Shown: positions 24,717 to 33,370, counted from the first letter of the stretch. The stretch is 36,426 nt of DNA from Oscillospiraceae bacterium (GCA_015063385.1 SVUG01000017.1:1-36426); one strand, 5' to 3'. Translations and numbers: made by a program. The notes: generated from the sequence alone by a model not told the origin.

Positions 24717-25882
24717 TATCTTATCCTCGAGAGCTTTTTCAGTCCGCTAGCAAGTCCCTCTGCCAGCGCGTCTATTTCCTCTTTTGTGTTGTGATACGAA
24801 AGGCTGATTCTAATAGACGTATCCGCCTCGGCAGCGCTTCTTCCGTAAGCCGTTAGAGCCGACGAGCTGTGTGTCCCGTTTGACGAGCATGCAGAGCCGC
24901 TTGACACGTATATGCCGAGTGATGAAAGGTAGTGAAGCATCGTTTCACTTTTGATTTTTGGCAGCGTGATATTGAGTATATGCGGTGCCGAGAATTCGGG
25001 AAGAGTCAGGGAAATCTCGGCGAGCTCTTCTTGTTCAAATTTTCCAATAAGGTAATCGCGAAGCACTCGTGTTTTCTCATATCTTTCCTTGAGAGATTCA
25101 AAACCGATTTTCACAGCCTCCCCAAAGGCTGCAACGGCAGGCACGTTCTCCGTACCCGAGCGCATACCGCCCTCCTGACCACCACCGAGAATAATCGGGG
25201 CAAGACCACGAGCCTTAATAACCTCTTTTCCAACGACGAGTGCACCGACACCCTTCGGGCCTTCAATTTTATGAGAGGAAACGGTTATCATATCCGCCCC
25301 GAGCTTTGCTTTTGTAAAGGGGAGCTTAAGATAACTCTGTGTCGCATCAACGTGAAGAAACGCATCGGGGGAATTAGCCTTCATGATTTTTGAAACCGTG
25401 GCTATATCGTATAGTGCTCCCGTTTCGTTGTTGACCATCATCATTGTCACTAAAATGACGTCGCGTGTCATCTCGCGTTTTAGGATATCAAGATCGATTT
25501 TACCGTTTTTCGTGGGAATTCTCGCCACTTTAAATCCAAGTGAAACAAGAAAATCCAAAGGGGCATCAACCGAAGCGTGCTCGCCCTCGGTCGTTATAAT
25601 CTTTGCGCCGCTTTTGTATCTTTCCTTTGAAAGCGCACGTCCAATTATGGCAAGGTTGTTTGCCTCGCTACCGGATGCCGTAAAGATTACAGAGGCGTCC
25701 TTAGTACAGAGCGAGCGCAATATTTCAGCACGCGCACCGTCGAGTATTTTCTCCGCCTCAAAGCCCATTGCGTGCAGAGAGGAGGGGTTGCCGTAGTATT
25801 CCCTCGACACCTCGATATATTTTTCCAGTGCCCCCTCACTGATGCGAGTGGTAGCACTGTTGTCAAGATAAATTTTATTCAC
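24716..25882 (-). CDS. Cysteine desulfurase family aminotransferase (NifS/IscS-like)
   Basis: 388 aa class V aminotransferase. YLDNSATTRISE starts the fold; the PLP lysine is in VSSHKIEGPKGVGALVV; GGGQEGGMRSGTENVP and SGSACSSNGTHSSSA (catalytic Cys loop) are conserved. Transfers sulfur from cysteine for Fe-S clusters or tRNA thiolation. The start is GTG at 25882, after a modest AAGGT; it lies 2 nt past the TGA of the upstream lipoprotein gene. Being next to rlmH, tRNA thiolation is one option, but no mnmA/thiI is in the window. Confidence 0.9.
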   Translation of the reverse strand: MNKIYLDNSATTRISEGALEKYIEVSREYYGNPSSLHAMGFEAEKILDGARAEILRSLCTKDASVIFTASGSEANNLAIIGRALSKERYKSGAKIITTEGEHASVDAPLDFLVSLGFKVARIPTKNGKIDLDILKREMTRDVILVTMMMVNNETGALYDIATVSKIMKANSPDAFLHVDATQSYLKLPFTKAKLGADMITVSSHKIEGPKGVGALVVGKEVIKARGLAPIILGGGQEGGMRSGTENVPAVAAFGEAVKIGFESLKERYEKTRVLRDYLIGKFEQEELAEISLTLPEFSAPHILNITLPKIKSETMLHYLSSLGIYVSSGSACSSNGTHSSSALTAYGRSAAEADTSIRISLSYHNTKEEIDALAEGLASGLKKLSRIR

Positions 25883-25884
25883 AG

Positions 25885-26985
25885 TCAGAATCTTACCTTT
25901 TGAAGTATAGTCTTAATTTCGTCAATGTGCGCTGAGTACTCGTCCTCAAGGGCGGTGTAGGTGAAAACGTAGCCGTTCAGAGAATCCACACCCATAACCT
26001 GATATACGTGATAGGCTTGTCCGTTGAATACGTAGGTGTATTCGTAGGCTATGACGCCATCTGTCGAGAGGTCACCAAATACCAAAGCCGTATCGCAGGT
26101 GGGAAGGGCATCGAACTCCCAATTTTTCAAGGTTTCGCTATCCTCAGAAATTTCTTTTGTCAGAGTGATGCCAAGGTCGGTAAAATTGGTGGTGAATTTC
26201 TGCATATCGCTCTTTCTGAGCTTGAGATAATCCAGAATTCCAATGCCCGTTTGTGTAGCCTTGGAGAGGGAAATGTTCGCGTTGCTCGAAATTTTCGCCT
26301 TGACGTACGCGCTCGAATAAATTACGCTGTAATCTTCGGGTAAATATAAATCAAATCCTGCAAGCGCTCTGTCGGAAACGAGATTGTAGCCGTCGGCGTC
26401 CTTGGTATAGTCGGGGGCAGGAGCTGATGCTCTTTCTGTGAAGCGGAAGCTATCAATAGAGAGCTGAACTGCTTCAAGGTAAGAGTTGTAAGATGAAGAC
26501 GAATCCTCTACGTCGCCGTATGAGGTGTAGGTGAAGATGTAAAAGCGGTCGCTGTGCGTCAGGAGTATCTGCATACACGCAAAATCAAAGTTTTCGTATT
26601 TATATGTGTAAACGTATTTATACGCCTCGCCGTCCGCGTTTCCAAAGGTGCATTTTTGGTCACGAAGAGTAATCGTCATGGTTCCCTTGATTGATGCGGG
26701 AAATTCTGCAAGGCTTGCCTCAAAATACTCCGGGATACTACCTACAGGCATAGCCGCCTCGGTAAAGGTCATAGAGGTGTTATTTATCGGTGAAACCTTG
26801 GTTGCGGCAATCTCGTCGGTGCTTACGAGCGACCACCCCTCAGGGCCGTAGAATTTATAGCCGCCGTCCTCTGAAATTTTCACCACCTGCAGTCCTTCGG
26901 GCGCTTCCTCTGCTTTGCTATTGCAGGAAAAAAGCAGAGGTGCTCCAAGTGTAAGTATTAAGCAAAGAGCTAAGATTTTTTTCAT
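25885..26985 (-). CDS. Lipoprotein with two PsbP/DcrB-like repeats
   Basis: 366 aa. Lipoprotein signal with lipobox LLFSC near residue 21. After it come two similar halves: YKFYGPEGWSLVS ... FTYTSYGD ... LSIDSFRF (first) and FDLYLPEDYSVIYS ... FTYTALEDEYS ... IKTILQKVRF (second). This pattern (a polypeptide beginning with a P-x-x-W/Y strand and ending with an I-x-x-S-F-x-F strand) is that of PsbP/DcrB-like domains. Function unknown. Start chosen at MKKIL after TAGGAGTTTACAAA; the gene follows murD within about 20 nt and ends with TGA 2 nt before the desulfurase start. Confidence 0.7.
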   Translation of the reverse strand: MKKILALCLILTLGAPLLFSCNSKAEEAPEGLQVVKISEDGGYKFYGPEGWSLVSTDEIAATKVSPINNTSMTFTEAAMPVGSIPEYFEASLAEFPASIKGTMTITLRDQKCTFGNADGEAYKYVYTYKYENFDFACMQILLTHSDRFYIFTYTSYGDVEDSSSSYNSYLEAVQLSIDSFRFTERASAPAPDYTKDADGYNLVSDRALAGFDLYLPEDYSVIYSSAYVKAKISSNANISLSKATQTGIGILDYLKLRKSDMQKFTTNFTDLGITLTKEISEDSETLKNWEFDALPTCDTALVFGDLSTDGVIAYEYTYVFNGQAYHVYQVMGVDSLNGYVFTYTALEDEYSAHIDEIKTILQKVRF

Positions 26986-27006
26986 TTTGTAAACTCCTAT
27001 TTGCAT

Positions 27007-28347
27007 TTACGTCCTATTTATGCTGTTTAATATCATTTTTTTGAAATAATTTCCACGTTCCTCAAAGCTGGAAAAAGCATCGTAGCTCGTTGAGGCGGGA
27101 GAGAGAATGACGGCTTCGGCACTCATCGAAAGCTCTAGTGCGCGTTCTGCCGCCTCCTCAATATTGTCAAGCAACTCGCATTTTGTCGAGTTTTTAATTG
27201 CAGAGTAAATCTCCTCACGGCTTTCACCGAAAATCAATGCCCGCTCGGCATACTCCCTCACCGTATTGCAAAGCTCGCCGTAGTCTAATCCCTTGCTCCT
27301 GCCGCCAAGTAGCAGAATGACTCTCTTGTTAAGTGAGCGAAGCGTTGCCACCGTTCTTGCAGGAGAGGAGTCTATGGATGAATTTATGTACTCAATACCG
27401 TCTTTTTCAAGGAATTTTTCGCATCTGTGTGGGAGTCCTGAAAAGCTGCTTGCCACCTCGCATATCCGCTCCTCATTCGTGTGCCTGTCAGTCAGAGCGA
27501 TAGCCATCATAAGATTTTTAATATTGTGGGATTCCTTGCATCTTATATCCGAATACGGCACGAGCAACTCACCGTTTTCCAGAATTCCGCGCTCCGAGCG
27601 AGTCAATATTACTTTTGCCGTGTCCTTTAATTCGTCAAAGGTTTGTTTTTCGCTAACTATACCGAAAGCACCGTTTTTCTTTGCAAATTCTGCACAAATT
27701 TCGTCATCTGCATTGATAACGCATTCCTGCGCTGCCCTTAATAGAGATAGCTTTGCTTCTATGTATTCTTCAAACGAGCGATGCCAGTCGAGGTGATTTT
27801 TAGTAATATTGGTTATGCATGCGCGATGAGCGGGGACGTTTGTGTATTCCAGCATAAAGCTGGATATTTCTGCCACGTACGCGCTACACTCCTTGCCGAG
27901 GGAGGCGGTCATAGGTGTACCGATATTGCCGATAAGCAGGGAAGAGCCGAGCAAAAGATTTGCAAGTGTTGCCGTCGTGCTCTTACCGTCCGAGCCGCTG
28001 ACGGCGAACAGGGGTTTTTCATTTTTTTCTAAAAATAAATCGAGGTCGCAGGTGAAAATTACTCCGTGCTGCCTTGCCACCTCAAGCTGTGGGCGCTCGC
28101 GCCTTACAGACGGTGAAAAAACAAGAATATCCTCGTCGATTATATCGCACGCGTGGCTAGAGTCGAATATTCTCTCAATCCGTTCGTCCCTTGATATATT
28201 CTCTCGCCTTATCGGTTTATCCGAGCGCAGAGTAATTCTGCATCTATCGAGAGGAAGGTGAGAGAGCAGGGAAAGATTTGATTTTCCAAGTCCGAAAAAT
28301 CCGACTTTAGCTCCCTTTTCAATTCTGCGCAGCACCGACTCGCACAT
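27007..28347 (-). CDS. murD: UDP-N-acetylmuramoyl-L-alanine--D-glutamate ligase (MurD-like)
   Basis: 446 aa. Adds D-Glu to UDP-MurNAc-L-Ala in cytoplasmic peptidoglycan precursor synthesis. N-terminal Rossmann domain (KVGFFGLGKSNLSLL), central ATP-binding P-loop SGSDGKSTTATLANLL with the Mur motifs EISSFMLE and ITNITKNHLDWH, and a C-terminal domain with LLLGGRSKGLDY and the MurD-type FEERGNYFKKMI. In place of the usual D-S-K-x-T-N loop it has NSSIDSSPART, a variant I associate with Clostridial MurD-like proteins. The start at 28347 follows AAGGTGG; longer versions run into the promoter. First gene of a four-gene operon. Confidence 0.88.
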   Translation of the reverse strand: MCESVLRRIEKGAKVGFFGLGKSNLSLLSHLPLDRCRITLRSDKPIRRENISRDERIERIFDSSHACDIIDEDILVFSPSVRRERPQLEVARQHGVIFTCDLDLFLEKNEKPLFAVSGSDGKSTTATLANLLLGSSLLIGNIGTPMTASLGKECSAYVAEISSFMLEYTNVPAHRACITNITKNHLDWHRSFEEYIEAKLSLLRAAQECVINADDEICAEFAKKNGAFGIVSEKQTFDELKDTAKVILTRSERGILENGELLVPYSDIRCKESHNIKNLMMAIALTDRHTNEERICEVASSFSGLPHRCEKFLEKDGIEYINSSIDSSPARTVATLRSLNKRVILLLGGRSKGLDYGELCNTVREYAERALIFGESREEIYSAIKNSTKCELLDNIEEAAERALELSMSAEAVILSPASTSYDAFSSFEERGNYFKKMILNSINRT

Positions 28348-28362
28348 ATTATTCCACCTTAT

Positions 28363-28391
28363 ATTATAATAAAATTTATCAGTACAGTCAA
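28363..28391 (-). promoter_or_regulatory. Promoter of the murD operon
   Basis: TTGACT-N17-TATAAT, with the ribosome binding site almost directly downstream, implying a very short leader. Confidence 0.75.
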
Positions 28392-28411
28392 GCCGAATTT
28401 TAAAGATTTTA

Positions 28412-28457
28412 CAAAAAAATAAAGCCGACGCTTTCAATATATGAAAACGTCGACTTT
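28412..28457 (-). terminator. Terminator of rnpB
   Basis: On the minus strand AAAGTCGACG pairs with CGTCGGCTTT (10 bp, one G-U), with an inner TTTCA/TGAAA extension, followed by ATTTTTTT. Confidence 0.88.
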
Positions 28458-28471
28458 TCAGTTAAAATAAT

Positions 28472-28960
28472 GACCGAGCTTGTAAGCCGGGTTCTGTACA
28501 CTTGCGTGCAGCCGTCATCTATCTTCACTGCGAATTGCTCCGCAGTTCAAGCAAAAAGCTCTGCCACCATCAGCATAAAGGGCGGGCAGCCCATCGGCAA
28601 AAGCCGAAGCTAAAGGTGTTGCATCGGATAGGGTTTACAGCAAACCTATGTTGCCATAGGAGTGGGTGAGCTCTTACCTCGCCTTTCCATCCTTACCCGA
28701 GATGCTTTTGACGTCACGGAACACACGAACTATCGGTCGTGTTAATCGCTTTTTCCCACCTTGACATAGATAACTATGCCTGGCGGTGTGAAGAAACCGA
28801 TTTCCGCACTCGTCAAAAACACCTCGGGCGGTATATTTCTGTTGCACTTTCCCGGGAGTCGCCTCCGGCGGACGTTATCCGTTATCCTGCCCTGTGATGC
28901 CCGGACTTTCCTCGCCGTAATACCTTTCGGCAACATACGGCGCGACAGCCCCGCTCGGTC
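28472..28960 (-). ncRNA. rnpB: RNase P RNA, type A-like, with enlarged P12
   Basis: Catalytic RNA for tRNA 5' maturation. The ends pair as P1 (GACCGAGC/GCTCGGTC, 8 bp). The universally conserved P4 strand GAGGAAAGTCCGGGC is at 28899-28913 and its partner ACAGAACCCGGCTTA at 28483-28497. The specificity-domain core (GGTAAGGATGGAAAGG, GGTAAGAGCTCACC) is also present. At about 489 nt it is longer than the typical 350-410. The excess is a 129-nt segment at 28698-28826 in the position of P12, which is about 23 nt in E. coli. It has its own consensus promoter and terminator. Confidence 0.97.
28698..28826 (-). other. P12 extension of RNase P RNA
   Basis: The two ends form a 16-bp continuous helix (CGAGATGCTTTTGACG at 28698-28713 with CGTCAAAAACACCTCG at 28811-28826, two G-U pairs in RNA). 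Inside are a GCGGAA/TTCCGT continuation and at least two small hairpins (GCATAG/CTATGT and ACACGA/TCGTGT in the RNA strand). A paired, orderly extension suggests a genuine RNA domain rather than assembly noise. Confidence 0.8.
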
Positions 28961-28968
28961 AATAATGT

Positions 28969-28997
28969 ATTATACTAAAAAATGTTTCATTTGTCAA
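28969..28997 (-). promoter_or_regulatory. Promoter of rnpB
   Basis: Perfect consensus TTGACA-N17-TATAAT, placing the start at the first base of P1. The -35 hexamer overlaps the TGA stop codon of the upstream YhaN-like gene. Confidence 0.93.
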
Positions 28998-31369
28998 GCC
29001 TCGCGCGATGACGAGCACGTGAAATAAATTATCTGTCTTTCCTTTGCGAATCTCCTAAGAAGCTCGAGTGCTGCCCTTGTTTTTTTATCGTCAAGAGAGC
29101 AGAACGGGTCGTCAAGCACGATAAACGGCTTTTCGCCCTCGTAGAGCGAGTCGACCAGTGCCAGCCTTGCGGCGATGTTATAGAGGTCACGCGTGCCACG
29201 GCTATATGCGTCCTGTGGGTGAGCCTTGCCACCGTCAGTTATTGAAACACCAAAGTCGGTATCCATAAGGAATTCTTCACCGTTGACTCCGCTTATTGCC
29301 TCTGCGTATTTTTCAAAGGCTGATTTCGTCTTTCCGAGGTATTTTACGGTCATATTATCTCTTGCTGATTGCAGATATTTCTTTGTCAAGAGGATAACGT
29401 TATAATTTTCCTCGTTTTTTACAAGTCTTTCCTCGAGCTCCGCACGACGCATAATCAGCTCGTCGCGGGATTCAAGCTCGCTTTCATATCCCTTGCATAT
29501 TCTTTCGGTAAGTGCAATATCCCGAGAAATTGCTGCCGCCTCTTCCTCGAGTGATCGGCGTCTTTCATCGATTTCCTCAACGGATTTTTCTGCCTTGCGT
29601 TCTGTACCCTCGCCAAGAGAATGCAGGCTTGCAAGATGCTCAATTTCGCCTCTTTTTGAAAGAATTTTCGAGCTTAGCATATTGTACTCGGTAAGAATAC
29701 GACGCAGCTCGGTATAGGGGTCGTCGCTCACTGTAGGGAAGCGTGCAATAAATCCGTTTGCTTCTTTGAGAAGCATCTTGGCTCTTTCAATTTTTGCACT
29801 TCTATCGCCCTCAATATATTGCTCTGCTACAAGCAACGCTTTAAAGCGTTCGTATTTTGAGATAATAACGTCTGCGCTGTCGCCGCAGGGGAATCTTGAC
29901 TCAAGCTCTGAAATTGCCGCCCTATCGTCCTCGATTTTTTCGTCGTCAAGCAGTTTTCTTGCATCGTCAAGGAGTGCTCTCATCTCATATAGCACCGTAA
30001 GAGTATCGTTGCCGTCAGGCGCGGGCTTGTCCGAAAGGGAAGCGAAGAATTCGCACTCTCTTTTTCTATGCTCGTTGTGATATTTCGCAGAAACGCCAAC
30101 ACTAACGCCAATCAGAGCGGCAGCAGGCAGGATGAGAAGAAATGCGAGTGGCGTCATAACGCCTATGATAGCACCTACCGCCGCAAGAATTGCACCGAGA
30201 ATCGAAAGAAGAGGAGCTTTGCTTTTCTTTTTCTTCACACTAATTAGCTCGTCAATCTCGCTTTCGCTTGGAATGCGCTTTTTGAATATTGATTTCAGCC
30301 TGGTGTACTCGGGACTTGACTGTGCGTTTTTATGCTGACTGACGGTATCGATTGCCGTCTTAACCCTGGCGATTTCTTCGTCGCTAGTCGGTATGCTGAA
30401 ATATGCACGAAGCTCGGTGTATTCAGTGCTTTTGCTACTCGACTCGGCACCGTCAAGCAGGCTTTTTGCCTCTACGCTCTTATAATATGCGTCGTCTATA
30501 TCGTCAAAGCTCGGGGGATTTCCACCGAAAAATTCAACAAGCTCACCGTGACGCTTTAAGTCATCCTCAAGCGAGGCCTTCATTTCCCGATGCAGCTTTT
30601 CATATCCTGCCTCGGCCACGCGAAGCGTTGCAGACTCTCTTTCCTTTTCGAGTGCGCGGGTTTCTTTTCGTATCAAGTCGCCCTTGGCGCGAGCCTCAAT
30701 AAGCTTTTTTTCAGCTGCACTAAGCGAGTGCTCAATTTCCTCAAGCTCTTCAAGCTTTCTGGTAATTTCGCCGATTTTTCCCTTCGTCTCCGAGAGGTCG
30801 CCGGAGCCCCCCTTTTTGTAATAAAACTTTCTTGCTGACTCCAAAGCCTTGAGTGCTTCGTCCATATCACATATATCGCCGTCGCAGCCTACGAGGTCGG
30901 ATAGCTTTGCAGATATTGATTTATTATCGCTTTTTGGCGAAAGCGCTCGCTCCGAGAGAAATACCGTGCGTTCAAATCCGTCTGCATCAATTCCAAACAG
31001 CTCTTCTCCGAGCTTTTCGCTAAAATCCTCGGAAATTTTGCCCAGCGTGAGGTCGTAAAGCATGAAGCTGTCGTCAGCTGCCTTCAGCGCAAAGCTTCTC
31101 TCTACTCGATAAATCTTTTTGTTAGTTTCAAATGTTAGCGCACCGCCGCACGCACCGCCCGACCAGGGCATATAATGCTTGCGGTCGTTCTCCTCAAGGC
31201 TCGCCTTTTTGGTGTCGCTCATTCCGTAGAGCATAACCTTGATAAAGGTGGCCAAAGTGGTTTTTCCGCTTCCGTTTTCCTCGTTTATGCAGTTAAAGCC
31301 GGAGGAAAAGTCGTATTTTTTCTTTGAGAGCTTTCCAAAGCCCTCAATATAACATTCTATAAGTCTCAT
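28994..31369 (-). CDS. yhaN: YhaN/SbcC-like AAA ATPase with a membrane hairpin in place of the hinge
   Basis: 791 aa SMC/Rad50-type ATPase. The N-terminal head has RLIECYIEGFGKL and Walker A NEENGSGKTTL; the C-terminal head has the signature SRGTRDLYNIAARLAL and Walker B PFIVLDDPFCSLDD. The middle is coiled coil, interrupted near residues 375-430 by two adjacent hydrophobic segments (LLSILGAILAAVGAIIGVM and LAFLLILPAAALIGVSVGV) rather than a zinc hook; no C-x-x-C hook is seen. B. subtilis YhaN is built this way and pairs with the nuclease YhaO. Downstream of the YhaO-like gene by 9 nt with AAGGAGG, so it is in the same operon. Probably a membrane-tethered DNA repair or degradation machine. 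Confidence 0.85.
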   Translation of the reverse strand: MRLIECYIEGFGKLSKKKYDFSSGFNCINEENGSGKTTLATFIKVMLYGMSDTKKASLEENDRKHYMPWSGGACGGALTFETNKKIYRVERSFALKAADDSFMLYDLTLGKISEDFSEKLGEELFGIDADGFERTVFLSERALSPKSDNKSISAKLSDLVGCDGDICDMDEALKALESARKFYYKKGGSGDLSETKGKIGEITRKLEELEEIEHSLSAAEKKLIEARAKGDLIRKETRALEKERESATLRVAEAGYEKLHREMKASLEDDLKRHGELVEFFGGNPPSFDDIDDAYYKSVEAKSLLDGAESSSKSTEYTELRAYFSIPTSDEEIARVKTAIDTVSQHKNAQSSPEYTRLKSIFKKRIPSESEIDELISVKKKKSKAPLLSILGAILAAVGAIIGVMTPLAFLLILPAAALIGVSVGVSAKYHNEHRKRECEFFASLSDKPAPDGNDTLTVLYEMRALLDDARKLLDDEKIEDDRAAISELESRFPCGDSADVIISKYERFKALLVAEQYIEGDRSAKIERAKMLLKEANGFIARFPTVSDDPYTELRRILTEYNMLSSKILSKRGEIEHLASLHSLGEGTERKAEKSVEEIDERRRSLEEEAAAISRDIALTERICKGYESELESRDELIMRRAELEERLVKNEENYNVILLTKKYLQSARDNMTVKYLGKTKSAFEKYAEAISGVNGEEFLMDTDFGVSITDGGKAHPQDAYSRGTRDLYNIAARLALVDSLYEGEKPFIVLDDPFCSLDDKKTRAALELLRRFAKERQIIYFTCSSSREA

Positions 31370-31378
31370 TTTTCCTCC

Positions 31379-32452
31379 TTACTGATTAAACAAATCCTCG
31401 CCCATAAGCGCGTTTATGCCGCAGGCGATAACCTTTGCCTTAGTTGAATCGTCAAGCGAGTCGTCAAGACTTACGGTGCGTATAAATTCGCCCTTGAGAG
31501 TCTTGTCGTACTTATAATCGTCGGGATTTATTGCTATGCGTGAGGAATCCTTTACCTCAATATAGTAAAACCTGTCGGAAAATTCTTCAGCGAGCGCCTC
31601 AGTGTCCTTCCACAACTCAGGGGAGTAAGCCCCGACGAGCTGTATCCTTACGATATCCGACGCAGGAATATCCCTTACTGCCATAAACGCTCTGTCGGTT
31701 ATATCAGAGGTACGAAGGATACCGCTGATATCCACTTCTACAGTATGAAGCCGTCTTTTTGCAAATTTTCTGAATCCCGAATCTATGTGTTTTGGGTCGG
31801 TATCAATGATTACGTAGCCCTTGTCACCAACCTCGTCAAATCCTCTGCCTTCGGGAGTGCCTGAATAAACGGCGTATCCGCGCTCGTCTATCTCGGTGCG
31901 AGAGTAGCTATGATAATGACCGAGCGCCATATAATCAATTCCGCGTCCCGCCGCGTCCTTTATGCCTATTGACTCGGGAGATGACGTTCTCTCGCGAAGC
32001 TCACCGTGCAGTACGACGATATTCTTACTTTGCTCGGGCAGAGCAAGGCTATCAAACATTCCCTCCCTTATCTCGCTTCTGCCTGCAACTGTCACACCGC
32101 CAGCAGTGAAATAGGTCCATTCCTTGCCAAAGGTGACGAGATTTTTCGGCATTGTTCTTCCCGAAGCGACAAGTGCGTTGCCCTCGTGATTTCCCGTGAG
32201 ATAGAAGAACATAATGTTTGTGGCTTGCTCGATGACGTCAAGTGCCGTGTCTATTGCCTTTTTGGTGATTTTCTCAGAGTCAAAAAGGTCGCCCGCAATT
32301 ATTATTGTATCTGCCGAAATCAGCCTCGCCTCATCGACCAGACGCCCGAAATTTGAGAGCAGCTCGCGCCGTCTTTCTCTGACCTTGTCAGAGGGGAGTC
32401 TCGTTGTTAGTGGCGAATCAATATGTATATCCGAAGTATGAATGATTTTCAT
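31379..32452 (-). CDS. yhaO: YhaO/SbcD-like metallophosphoesterase (DNA exonuclease subunit)
   Basis: 357 aa. All calcineurin-type metal-binding motifs are present in order: TSDIHIDSP (D-x-H), IIAGDLFDSEK (GD), LTGNHEGN (GNHE), VLHGEL (H) and ALGHYHSYSR (G-H-x-H). The C-terminal ~120 residues form a capping domain that varies in this family. Partner of the downstream YhaN-like ATPase, forming an SbcCD/Mre11-Rad50-like complex acting on DNA ends. Starts right after the PocR/AraC gene (stop TAA, 1 nt, ATG) with its ribosome binding site inside that gene. Confidence 0.88.
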   Translation of the reverse strand: MKIIHTSDIHIDSPLTTRLPSDKVRERRRELLSNFGRLVDEARLISADTIIIAGDLFDSEKITKKAIDTALDVIEQATNIMFFYLTGNHEGNALVASGRTMPKNLVTFGKEWTYFTAGGVTVAGRSEIREGMFDSLALPEQSKNIVVLHGELRERTSSPESIGIKDAAGRGIDYMALGHYHSYSRTEIDERGYAVYSGTPEGRGFDEVGDKGYVIIDTDPKHIDSGFRKFAKRRLHTVEVDISGILRTSDITDRAFMAVRDIPASDIVRIQLVGAYSPELWKDTEALAEEFSDRFYYIEVKDSSRIAINPDDYKYDKTLKGEFIRTVSLDDSLDDSTKAKVIACGINALMGEDLFNQ

Positions 32453-32453
32453 T

Positions 32454-33272
32454 TTAATCTCCTTGTCTCATAGTTGCCTTGTATTCGCTCGGTGGCATAC
32501 CGTATTTTGCGGAGAACACCTTTGAAAAATAGGATTGGTCTGAAAAGCCCGTTTCCGCAGCAATCTCGTTTATGTTCATACTACCCTCAATAAGCAGATA
32601 TATCGCACGCTCAAGTCTTGCCTCGGTTATATAAGTATTAACGGTAATACCGTATTTTTTCTTAAAGGTGGTAAGCAGGGTAGATTTTGAGCATTGAAGC
32701 TCGTCACATATATCCTTGATTACGAACTTTTTTTGCAGATTCTCGCTGATATATGCACGTGCTAATTCCGCCACACTGGGCTTTGCAACCGGCACGGCGT
32801 TTGAGAGGGTTAGATATTGGGCACAAATGGTCATTATTTTAAGATAAGATTCGGTCATATCAGCACTGATTTTTGGAATTTTTTCAGCTATTCTGCTTTC
32901 CCTGCGTCCCAAAAGCGTGCTTAGTCTATCTTCGGCAAGTTGCGCCTGTTCCTCGGTTTCACATATTTGCCCCATCATAAGAAATCCTGTTAATGCACCG
33001 AAGTTGTAAAGCGGACTTACGGCCTCGGTGAGCCCAAATCGACATTTATAAATATGCGTTTTTTTGGCATCGAGCGCCGCCTTGCAGGCGAGCTTGTCAC
33101 ATTCTCGGCATTTTTTGTGCTCCTCCTCAATTCCGTTAACCTGCTTGCAAAACGGAAGTCGCTCCGCAGGATACGCTGCTATCTCCTCGTGACCTACACC
33201 GTGAAGCGAAACGCGAAAGCCGGTTATTTTGTGAAGCTCGCAGAGAACCTCTGTAATCTCCTGTTTATTCAT
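32454..33272 (-). CDS. PocR-domain AraC family regulator
   Basis: 272 aa. The N-terminal half resembles the PocR sensor domain, with cysteines and His in FCKQVNGIEEEHKKCRECD and the YKCRFGLTEAVSPLY signature, a region suited to ligand or metal binding. The C-terminal ~100 residues are an AraC HTH pair (CSKSTLLTTFKKKYGITVNTY; AAETGFSDQSYFSKVFSAKYG, ending PPSEYK). The start at 33272 follows CGGAGTTTTTT; a Met at 33302 lacks a site. It leads the yhaO-yhaN operon and is divergent from the ROK-NahK gene, with overlapping promoters. Likely target: the amino-sugar kinase operon. Confidence 0.85.
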   Translation of the reverse strand: MNKQEITEVLCELHKITGFRVSLHGVGHEEIAAYPAERLPFCKQVNGIEEEHKKCRECDKLACKAALDAKKTHIYKCRFGLTEAVSPLYNFGALTGFLMMGQICETEEQAQLAEDRLSTLLGRRESRIAEKIPKISADMTESYLKIMTICAQYLTLSNAVPVAKPSVAELARAYISENLQKKFVIKDICDELQCSKSTLLTTFKKKYGITVNTYITEARLERAIYLLIEGSMNINEIAAETGFSDQSYFSKVFSAKYGMPPSEYKATMRQGD

Positions 33273-33325
33273 AAAAAACTCCGAATTTGTAAAAACATTC
33301 AAAATATTGTGCTATTCTACAAAAT

Positions 33326-33354
33326 ATTATACTATTTTACCTTGAAATTGTCAA
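33326..33354 (-). promoter_or_regulatory. Promoter of the PocR/AraC-yhaO-yhaN operon
   Basis: Perfect TTGACA-N17-TATAAT on the minus strand. Its -35 lies in the spacer of the divergent promoter. Confidence 0.82.
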
Positions 33355-33370
33355 GATGTTAAAGTATAAT
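33342..33370 (+). promoter_or_regulatory. Promoter of the ROK-NahK-nagB operon
   Basis: TTGAAA-N17-TATAAT on the plus strand, interlocked with the divergent promoter so that both cannot be occupied by polymerase at once. Confidence 0.8.

Noticed and set aside
28742-29027. Small open frames inside the RNase P RNA region
   Set aside because: The region is clearly rnpB; the frames lack ribosome binding sites and homology.
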